A DNA stretch of 64,000 bases from Tubulanus polymorphus (Eukaryota; Nemertea; Palaeonemertea; Tubulaniformes; Tubulanidae), in NCBI RefSeq assembly GCF_964204645.1, contig NC_134030.1, positions 20,403,110-20,467,109 on the forward strand, in the 5' to 3' direction. The notes under the pieces are model-generated. The model did not search any database. It was not told the origin of the DNA and was given only the letters and a program-made list of their open reading frames with translations. The position numbers and the translations under genes are program-made. Positions within the stretch are counted from its first letter, which is position 1. Every line of letters starts with the position of its first letter. Shown here piece by piece: positions 56,421-64,000 of this stretch.

Positions 56421-59085
56421 TCAGAGACAGGCGACCTTAAGTCGATAAAAAAAATTAGTTCCGCTTTTGCTCCGCGCAAAAACAAAAAAAAAACAAATAT
56501 TTATTTTTGCGCGGTGCAAAAGCAAATAAATAGCGCCAAAAAACGAAGCGATTTGTTCTTGCGCGTTAAATGTTTGTCTATCGCGGTAATATTTGTTTTT
56601 GCGCGTTTTTGTGGATGATGAAAAAAAAATATTGCCATGTCCCGAATCTGCCACCATACATTCACCTTGCCACGCGGGTTTGCGGGCTTCACTGCATAAC
56701 AATTGATTATACAAAAGAAATACAATGAGTCCACCGAATACACCACCAGCAACATTTACTCCATTACCAGATCCTCCGTTAGTATTAACTCCATTTGCAT
56801 TAACTCCAATAGCATTAACTGAATTGGTATTGGTATGATTGGTATTGACATTGTTTTTCCCTTCGAATAAAAGGCAAAATAAACAAAATGACAATAAAAA
56901 ATAAGGATATAAATATTATGCTGAAACAACCAACAAACTTTCAACATCGGTGTCTCATTATAGAGTCTACATTACGAGTTGGCAAACACGGACTAGCTTT
57001 TACTCAGGTTTGCTATTAGTAACTTTAAATTTCGGATGCATGTCAACACATCCAGTACTTTTGACAGACATTTATCGAAGTCGTTTTGCTATGAATGGTT
57101 GTTAATTTTGTTAGATATAGCGAGTATACTCGTAGCGAATGGGAAATTTTATTCCCAGTAATAAATGCAACTAACCTGGTTCATCATATCGACCGAGATC
57201 ACGACGGCGAATATCAATGAAGCGTTTACCATTTAGCAGACACCTCCCTCTATAATCAGTTGTGATACTGTTTACAATCGGTACCGAAACAATCCATTTG
57301 TCGTTTGATTGTTTCCGAAAATTGGCTGGAGGGTCACATGTTAGTCGTTTCGTCTCTGCATTACTGGGTATTAATACATTATAGTACCAAGCTGTTGCAA
57401 GGTCTTGAATGAAAAATGAGATAAAACAACCATGAATCAAATTATCTGCCCCTTGAATATAGATATGATAGATACCGGTATTCAAAACCGCTTTTATCAC
57501 AAGACAATCAACCATTTTAGAGAAATAAAAAACAACAACACGGGACAAAGGAACCCTATTGAAATGGCGGCTTTTAACTGTATAAAGGTTTATTAGATAA
57601 AACTATACAACAGAGAAAAGCTAAGAAGCTAAGAAGCTAATTGAGGATGGTGGCAAGATAATTTAAAGGTAAACGAAGTAATAAATGAGTCACTTTTCTT
57701 TAGATTCAATAAAAAATCCGTCTCAAATTCTATGATTAACGAATATGAAATCGTGATTAGTCTGAACCAGTTATCTGGGAAAAAGTAACTTGATTTGTTT
57801 CTTTTTTTCAACACATACTTTATTTGATAAGCTCAACTTGAGAATTTAATAAGGCACAGGAAAGATAAAGGTGCGCGGTTCAGCTTAATTATATTTAAAT
57901 GATCGATGTTACGAATACCCAGATACTTACTATGAACTACAATCGGGTCAAATAGTGCAGGTTCCGGATCTGTAGGATTCTCCTTTGCAAGACATCTAAA
58001 AGTCGTTCCATTGTGAAGTTTGGAATCTGCCTTGAATTTTAGCTGCGCGTAAACAAAGTGCGTTCTGTTTGACATATCTGTGAAGTCGCATATCTCAAAG
58101 AACTGGTCCCCACGATTCTGAATCTCGTCTCTTCTGTTCAAAAATCAGCGTAGGCGTCGATTTTCCAACCATCGCTCTACAAAGGTACCGTGTCTCGACC
58201 CCCTCGAATCTAATGTCCGGCCGTCCAACAGTTACATGATAAGTATCGACGAACATATGAAATTCTGAAAGATATTTAGATTTACGAGCGAATGAATTTT
58301 CGTTTTTCAATTGTGTTTGCATGCGTTTCGTCAATGCATTAAAGGACTTCACCGGAGACATTGCTGAAAATGAACTACAGTAAAATCCGCTAAATTCGTA
58401 TCGGGTTTATCTGGATTTTCGTCTTATGCACTTTATTAAGTCCGATTTTTTTTTCATCTAGTCTCCAGTCGGATATTCAATTTTTAGAAGTCGCCTCTAA
58501 AAACCTTACCGTTCACGATGTAGATATGTAGCTCAATGTCCAAGTAACAACCATAACTTCCAGAATTTTCATACTTTTGAATCCCAATTCGTGTAATACG
58601 GATTTCGGATAATCCGAACGAAAATCTTCGATCCATTACGATCCGGATTGAGCGGATTTTACTGTAACCGGGCACACGGGTTCAACTTCATCAGCTCTCC
58701 AGAAAAGAGTGGTGTTTAGCTTGCTCACGGTATGTAATAAAACCCAAGGCCCAGTTCCACAGTTCTGAGTTAAGATTTGACTCTGGGTTAAAAAATTGAA
58801 AATGAACTAACTTTAACTCAGAGTTAACTCTAACTCGCGACTGTGGAACTGAGTCCAGGGTCCAGTTCCACAGTTCTGAGTTAAGATTTGACTCAGGGTT
58901 AAAACATTGAAAATGAACTAACTTTAACTCGGAGTTAACTCTCAACTCACAACTGTGGAACTGGATCCTGAGGATTACAGATAGATACTTGTAGTTAAAA
59001 AGAATTCCATCAATTCAACATTACCAGTCTTTGTCAGCGCAGGCCCCAGCAGTAAAATCGCTAAGATCATCAACGAGAAACCCAT
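56421..59085 (-). pseudogene. Two-Ig receptor, broken copy (gene 5)
   Basis: Mirror-image paralogue of gene 2 with the same four exons: 59085-59025, 58264-57931, 57391-57176 and from 56860. The signal peptide is intact. In exon 2, GGA of [10 protein letters not shown] has become TGA (near 58095) and one T is inserted near 58055, so the exon is 334 instead of 333 bases. Exon 3 is open and encodes the second Ig-like domain (RLTCDPPANF...YRGRCLLNGK). In exon 4 the stop after the hydrophobic tail is lost (TGA to TTA) and the frame reads on to 56421. Three independent lesions indicate a pseudogene. Intron 1 contains the foldback element at 58742-58975. Confidence 0.85.
58742..58975. mobile_element. 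Foldback MITE, two adjacent copies
   Basis: Each copy runs from CCAGTTCCACAGTTCTGAG through TTAAGATTTGACTC to AACTGTGGAACTG, with inverted ends. The terminal 39 bases match the minisatellite unit in the introns of genes 3 and 4. Confidence 0.75.
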
Positions 59086-59287
59086 AATGACGTTATAACA
59101 ATGACATCGATTGAATTTCTAGCGGATAATGAATAAAAGTACGTATTTTGCCCTATATAATAACAGATATGCTCGTGCCTTGATAAGGAATATTTATCGA
59201 TAAAACATTTTGTTACGGAGCGCTTAGATAAATCGAATGGGTTTTCCCTTTGCTTATATTGATGAAATTGGACGCAGAAATCGTTAG

Positions 59288-60550
59288 CTAGATTTCATCA
59301 TGGACTCTAAATAGAAGGGACGTTAAACGCGGTGTGAGACCAAATTATCCAGCTGTCAAAGAGTCCACGATTTTATTAGGGATTTGCAATGTTGAGAAGT
59401 GACGGTTCTCTGCAACCGATACAATAACTCTACAACTTGATACAGGATTTTCACGCGACTCTGATTTTCACTCAGGTATCTAGAAAAATCTTTATTCAAA
59501 TATTAGATCGCCGAGTCGATATAATATCAGTTGTAATGTTTTAAATTTGTCATCTTTTCGGTAAGATTCAAGAATAGGGGACTAGTGGTTAGGATTAGGG
59601 TTAGGTTTAGTTCCCTAATCATCATTAATTACAATATACATTACTATCATTATATATCATCATTATCAATTACTGATATTATTACTTAATTGATAACTAT
59701 CACTACATATATATTGCTATAGTCCCCTATACTTGAATCGCACCCCCAGGACCTGATTTCCGTCAAATGTGCATGCTGCTGATTAAACTAACCTAGTCCG
59801 ATTGATCTGAATGCAGCAGATGATATTAATATGTAGAAGATAACTGATCGAAATAGTCCAAGAAGCTACACTTATGAATTGGTGAGTAGACAATTTATTG
59901 GAATACTGGGTAATAGTGCAAGGGTGTAGGAAAATTATTCCATATAATACGTTGGTTGACAGATTCGGATCTTCATTTCGACGCATTTCAAAGAGCCGCC
60001 ATTATCACCATCACGCCATCTACATCCTCATGACTATAATTTCCATCATCATCCTCCCCATCATTACTATCCTACATCACTACACTCTCCACCATCACCA
60101 CTACTCCTTTGAACCAGTCAGTCGTCCCGTCAGTCAGCAACCAGTTAACCGCGCAGCTGTGTAGATTGTTGTGCGGACGAATATGAATATGTGGTTCATC
60201 CTGGAACTACTTAACCGGAATCTACACTTCGTCCGTATTTTACCTTTGTTTGTAAAACTCAAGTCAGGTTCAAACAAACCCTCGTTACTTACAGCAAACA
60301 AATACAGTAGAGACGGCTTCTTACTCGAATCAAGCTGGGAGGTGAGAGTGACCAACTTCCCTGAATCAAGTGAGGCCAACGATTTTTGTTTTGAGTTAGA
60401 AAACCGAATTAATAGATATCCTACAGCAATCGTTTGTCAGCAATTTGTGATAATCAGGTCTTCTCTTGATCATTCATCATTATTACTATTGTTAATTACA
60501 CTATCATACATTTCTATTAATAGTAAATCATGTTTTGCTGATTTATAAAT
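59288..60550 (+). repeat. Low-copy repeat family, copy D (palindrome right arm)
   Basis: Closely matches copy C in reverse: the inverted motif ATCATGGACTCTAA (59297) with its partner near 59360, ACTGATCGAAATAGTCCAAG (59845), GTGAGTAGACAATTTATTGG (59881), and a block at 60180-60330. A CAT-rich simple-sequence stretch lies at 60000-60110. The short minus-strand frame 59986-59783 is shared with copy C but not convincingly coding. Confidence 0.75.
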
Positions 60551-60737
60551 AGGGGTGATCACGCTTGCATACTATCAAAATCGAATTTCAAAGCAAATAA
60601 ATAAGAAATGTTGAAGAATCAGGCAGTATTGAATTTGAGACTTACGTACATCAGGGCAGTTTGAATCTTTAAATCATGTATTATCTTAAATTACCAAACC
60701 TTGTCATATTTCCGAATTATCTAATGGTGGAACGATA

Positions 60738-60836
60738 ACCACACTCAAACGTGGTGAACGGATGATAAGAAAAAATCCCACTATTTACAGATTAAAAGAA
60801 TTTATGATCTCACCCTAGAGATCATCGTCAGGTGAA
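60738..60836 (-). repeat. Dispersed element with conserved motif, copy 3
   Basis: Shares ACACTCAAACGTGGTGAA and CCCACTATTTACA with 48855-48908, and ends in the reverse of the GATGATCTCTAGGGTGAGATC motif. It directly abuts the LINE fragment. Confidence 0.65.
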
Positions 60837-60879
60837 CTCGTTTGTCGATGATGTAATTGTCGACAAAAGATATCTCGTA

Positions 60880-61515
60880 AATGGAGTTCCAATAGACTTC
60901 CTCGCAAACGAACGCAGGCGATCAGCACTAATCCGTATTATCGAAATTCCAAACGTCAATTTATGCTCCAAAAATTGAATGAAATAGACCACTTGCAGAC
61001 CAGTAACCCAAAAGAATTTTGGAACCATATTAAAAAGCTAGGGCCGGGGAATAGAGATAACGCTATAAGAGCAGTGAGAACGGAAAACGGCACAATTTCA
61101 GAAAACAAAAACGATATCATGAAACAATGGAAATACGATTTTGAAAAATTGTACAATCCAGTTGCTAATGATAGTCCCATTAATTCGGATGAACAAGAAA
61201 TAAACTCCTTTTGGGATCATATTGATAATATGGAAGAAATTTATGATATAAATTATACTCTGAATAATTCAATAACACAAGCCGAAGTTATTCAAGCCAC
61301 GAACAAATTAAAAAACAATAAAGCAACTGGGCTGGATAAGATTCCAAATGAAGTTTTAAAAAGTCCTAATCTTTGTAAAATTCTGTGCATCCTGTTCAAT
61401 AAGATTCTCAGTGCCGGTAACGTCCCATCAATATAGAACCAGAGTATTTTACATCCTATTCATAAACAAGGTAAAGACGAACTTACACCACTTGGGTATA
61501 GAGGTATTAGTCTTA
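60880..61515 (+). mobile_element. LINE fragment (ORF2 linker to RT start), broken
   Basis: The frame from about 60890 encodes the region between endonuclease and RT of CR1/L2-type ORF2 (QFMLQKLNEI, FWNHIKKLGPG). It then reaches the RT start (ATNKLKNNKATGLDKIPNEV, NKILSAGNVPS). A TAG near 61434 replaces the expected Trp, and coding similarity continues to YRGISLN at about 61510, where a second LINE begins. The 5' part is missing. Confidence 0.85.
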
Positions 61516-61623
61516 ACTTCTTAGGCTTCGATTCAAGATGGCGGACTAGTGCGATCACGCATTCGTATATGTCCTGACAAAAATTATTTATCAAGTGTTT
61601 TCACTGTGGATTTATAACGAGTA

Positions 61624-62943
61624 ATGGGTTCATTGGATAGGAAGTGTTCTATCAAGTTTCCTCTGAATGAGGTAAACGGAAAAATTCTTCATCAAGATGT
61701 AATTAACGCTATAAAGGACAGTGCCGACGGTGACGTGAGTAAAATAGCAGCGATTCAAATAACGTCAAAATTTTGCATAATTACTGCAGTAGATGAAACG
61801 AGTAAAGATCTTCTGAAACAATCCGGATTAATCTTTCGAGGGAATAAAATCACTCCGGATGATGTAGATTTAACCTTTTTGTCTGTGAAAATAGTCGATG
61901 CTCCGTATGAGATGTCGGATCTGACCATTGTCAACTTTATTAAAAATTATGGTGATTATGTTGAAGGATCGGTAAAAAAAGGCGTGATAAGGGACACTCA
62001 AATATATACTGGGACCAGATATTTGAAATTGAAACAAGTCAATAAAGTTATTCCAAACTTCACATCAATCGATGGATTCCGCGTTAGAGTGTACTGTGAG
62101 GGTATAGGGTGTCAACATTGCCTTGGCGATCATCGCTCAGCTGACTGTCCGTCACGATTTAAGTGTTTCAAATGTGGCGCCGCAGAGCATAAAGCTCGTG
62201 ATTGTACCGTGACTCTGAGCGACACGATATCCAACGAAGCGCGTGACTATTGCGAGAAAACGTCAAGCGAACCGCTGTCCAATACTATTACAAATAATGT
62301 ATTAGTAATCGGTGATTCCAACCTCCGTGACTTCGAGTTTCCGAATGGCACGGTTATTTGCCAGCCTGGTGCTAGCGGTGAAAAGATTTCATCGCTTCTG
62401 AATAAAGCTGACAATCAGATTCTAGATCGATCGTCGATTACTGACGTTATTCTCCACTTAGGTACAAACGATATAAGTAACAACAAAAATGACAGTGACA
62501 CTGTAGTGGTGAATCTGTCCTTAGCCATGGCTAAAACGACGGAACATTTCAATGAAGCCCAGATTCACTTCTCTAGTATCATTCCAAGAAAAGGTAACTC
62601 CAACAACGTAAAAGAGTACAACAGCCTTGCAATAGCAGTTAACAACCATATCGGGAAACTATGCGCGGAACAGAATATCATGTTTATTGATAATGACACT
62701 ATATTGAAACTTAAACCGTCTGGTAAAGCTTTGGACCACTTTTATTCGCCGACCGATAAAAGTGGTATTCACCTCAGTGAAACCGGCAAGCTTGCATTGC
62801 TTAAACACTTTTGCGAGGCAATAGATGGCGTCACTAGTGATGCTTTCTGCACACCGACCTCGGCAAAACGAAAGGAGAGATCACTATCCGGAACACCACC
62901 TTCAATAGAAAAAACCAGGAAAAAACAATACGTTGAATATTAG
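61624..62943 (+). CDS. LINE ORF1: zinc knuckles and SGNH esterase domain
   Basis: A 439-residue protein. Residues about 161-195 hold two CCHC-type knuckles (CQHCLGDHRSADC and CFKCGAAEHKARDC), expected to bind element RNA. From about residue 225 there is an SGNH-hydrolase-like domain with block I GDSN (about 229), GTND (about 281) and a DKSGIHLS block (about 377). Esterase domains of this kind are known in ORF1 of CR1/L2-group LINEs. The N-terminus (residues 1-150) may contain an RNA-binding fold. It is uninterrupted and ends with TAG 25 bases before the ORF2 ATG. Confidence 0.9.
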   Translation: MGSLDRKCSIKFPLNEVNGKILHQDVINAIKDSADGDVSKIAAIQITSKFCIITAVDETSKDLLKQSGLIFRGNKITPDDVDLTFLSVKIVDAPYEMSDLTIVNFIKNYGDYVEGSVKKGVIRDTQIYTGTRYLKLKQVNKVIPNFTSIDGFRVRVYCEGIGCQHCLGDHRSADCPSRFKCFKCGAAEHKARDCTVTLSDTISNEARDYCEKTSSEPLSNTITNNVLVIGDSNLRDFEFPNGTVICQPGASGEKISSLLNKADNQILDRSSITDVILHLGTNDISNNKNDSDTVVVNLSLAMAKTTEHFNEAQIHFSSIIPRKGNSNNVKEYNSLAIAVNNHIGKLCAEQNIMFIDNDTILKLKPSGKALDHFYSPTDKSGIHLSETGKLALLKHFCEAIDGVTSDAFCTPTSAKRKERSLSGTPPSIEKTRKKQYVEY

Positions 62944-62968
62944 TCAAACACCATGACTTGTTATTTGT

Positions 62969-64000
62969 ATGAAAAGCTCAGTAACTGATATACCTTGTAC
63001 AAACAACAGTTGTTTGTACTTTAATGTTGACGAGGATTCTCCTCTTGAACGGGGAAGTCTATCCATCATTTCTCATAACATCAGAAGTGTCAACAAAAAT
63101 TTTGACAGTTTAACTGATTTTTTGAATTGTTGTAATGGTCAATTTTCGGTCATTGGTTTGACCGAGACTTGGACTAATTCAAATAATTCTAACTCCAATT
63201 TGTATAGAATTAACGGTTACACGAGTATTTTTAAATCCCGCGCCAATGGTCAACTTGGTGGCGGCGTAGCTCTCTTCCTAAAGGAAAATTTCAATTTCAA
63301 AGTACGGACAGACTTATCAACTAGGAATCATACTTTCGAATCTTTATTCATCGAAATTGTTTTAGATAAAAAATCCAATATTATTATTGGAGTAATATAT
63401 AGACCTCCAGGAGGAAAATTACCAACTTTTCAAGATGAATTTGAAGTTTTAACGGCAGAAATTACTCGCGAGAACAAACTTTGCTACCTGGTGGGGGACT
63501 TTAATATAGATCTTATGAAATATGATACGCACAAAGATACTGAAATATTTCTCGAATCTTTATTTTCTCATTCTTTTTCACCTTTGATTGACAAGCCAAC
63601 TCGAGTAACTTGTGACTCGACATCCTTAATTGACAATATTTTTTGTAACGATTTGCGACATGTTCACAAATCTGGGATTTTTATGACCGACCTTTCGGAT
63701 CATTACCCAATATTTACTATCTGCAGTGGTGATCAGCCTCTGTCTGACAGACAACCTTTTAAAACTAGAATTTTCTCGCAGCGCAATATTTCTAATTTCA
63801 ACAGATTACTTATGAATATTAACTGGAATGAAGTGTATTCATCTGATAATCACTCAGTTGCTTACACTACTTTCATTGAAAAAGTTTCTTTAGTTTTCAA
63901 TCAAGTTTTCCCTCTGGTACCAGTTAATCATATTAATCCCACATTCCATAAACCATGGATAACTCCTGGTATTATCGCAGCAATTAAAACAAAAAACAAC
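62969..64000 (+). CDS. LINE ORF2: apurinic-type endonuclease, N-terminal part
   Basis: Open from the ATG at 62969 to the end of the window. The endonuclease domain shows SHNIRSVNKN (about residue 37), LTETW (about 65), YRPPGG, LVGDFNIDL (about 174) and LSDHYPIF (about 243), which are the metal-binding and catalytic blocks of the exonuclease-phosphatase-endonuclease fold that nicks target DNA. The reverse transcriptase would follow beyond 64000. Confidence 0.9.
   Translation, partial: MKSSVTDIPCTNNSCLYFNVDEDSPLERGSLSIISHNIRSVNKNFDSLTDFLNCCNGQFSVIGLTETWTNSNNSNSNLYRINGYTSIFKSRANGQLGGGVALFLKENFNFKVRTDLSTRNHTFESLFIEIVLDKKSNIIIGVIYRPPGGKLPTFQDEFEVLTAEITRENKLCYLVGDFNIDLMKYDTHKDTEIFLESLFSHSFSPLIDKPTRVTCDSTSLIDNIFCNDLRHVHKSGIFMTDLSDHYPIFTICSGDQPLSDRQPFKTRIFSQRNISNFNRLLMNINWNEVYSSDNHSVAYTTFIEKVSLVFNQVFPLVPVNHINPTFHKPWITPGIIAAIKTKNN

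Larger units (their letters stand above)
61516..64000 (+). mobile_element. CR1/L2-type LINE, full 5' end, continues past window
   Basis: Starts near 61520 with a short GC-richer leader containing AAGATGGCGG, followed by ORF1 and ORF2 separated by 25 bases. It interrupts the preceding LINE. No frame disruption is seen in either ORF within the window, so it may be a recent, possibly active copy. Confidence 0.85.

Overview
This is a window of an AT-rich animal genome, not a bacterium or phage. Genes are split by introns with GT..AG sites, there are extracellular Ig, C-type lectin, LDL-receptor-A and CUB modules, and much of the sequence is transposons and satellites. The mix (CR1/L2-type LINE with an esterase ORF1, Gypsy element with env and chromodomain, small cysteine-rich secreted peptides) suggests a marine invertebrate, probably a lophotrochozoan. 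That placement is inference; no species marker was recognised. LAYOUT. 0-7.4 kb: two nearly identical copies, 6.69 kb apart, of a gene for a secreted six-cysteine peptide resembling anemone-type toxins or defensins; between them lies a decayed C-type lectin/LDLa gene on the minus strand. 7.4-24 kb: a CUB exon cut by a LINE tail, a low-copy repeat family in inverted copies (8.5 and 19-21 kb; a second pair at 22 and 59-60 kb), a 2-kb tandem duplication (12-16 kb), a 2.1-kb CpG-rich 20-bp minisatellite, and a MITE whose 8-bp target duplication is confirmed by an empty paralogous site. 23.4-59.1 kb: an Ig-superfamily receptor cluster arranged as a large imperfect palindrome centred near 49.7 kb. 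It holds two complete transmembrane receptors in head-to-head orientation (minus 48.6 to 29.75 kb; plus 50.8 to 55.7 kb). Each has a signal peptide, one Ig domain, a Thr-rich stalk, a TM helix and a tail with one YEEL and several tandem YMDM-type motifs. Each faces a two-Ig gene with a GPI-anchor-like C-terminus: one intact (26.4-28.5 kb), one broken (59.1-56.4 kb). A further truncated copy (25 kb) and an orphan Ig exon (23.5 kb) lie beside them. All three reconstructed receptor genes keep frame across every splice junction (421, 360 and 258 aa). Intron 2 of the minus-strand receptor has grown to 15.7 kb and contains a young Gypsy element (36.8-46.1 kb) whose gag-pol-env block is inverted relative to its own LTRs; its gag carries a 793-bp miniature LTR element. 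60.5-64 kb: a LINE fragment interrupted by a second LINE with intact ORF1 and an ORF2 that runs off the window. HOW IT WORKS TOGETHER (inference): the palindrome duplicated a pair of convergent genes, one GPI-anchored and one signalling, with a shared Ig domain. This looks like a recognition-receptor module using PI3K-type YxxM docking sites, whose number differs between copies (5 versus 3) through a 42-bp coding repeat.
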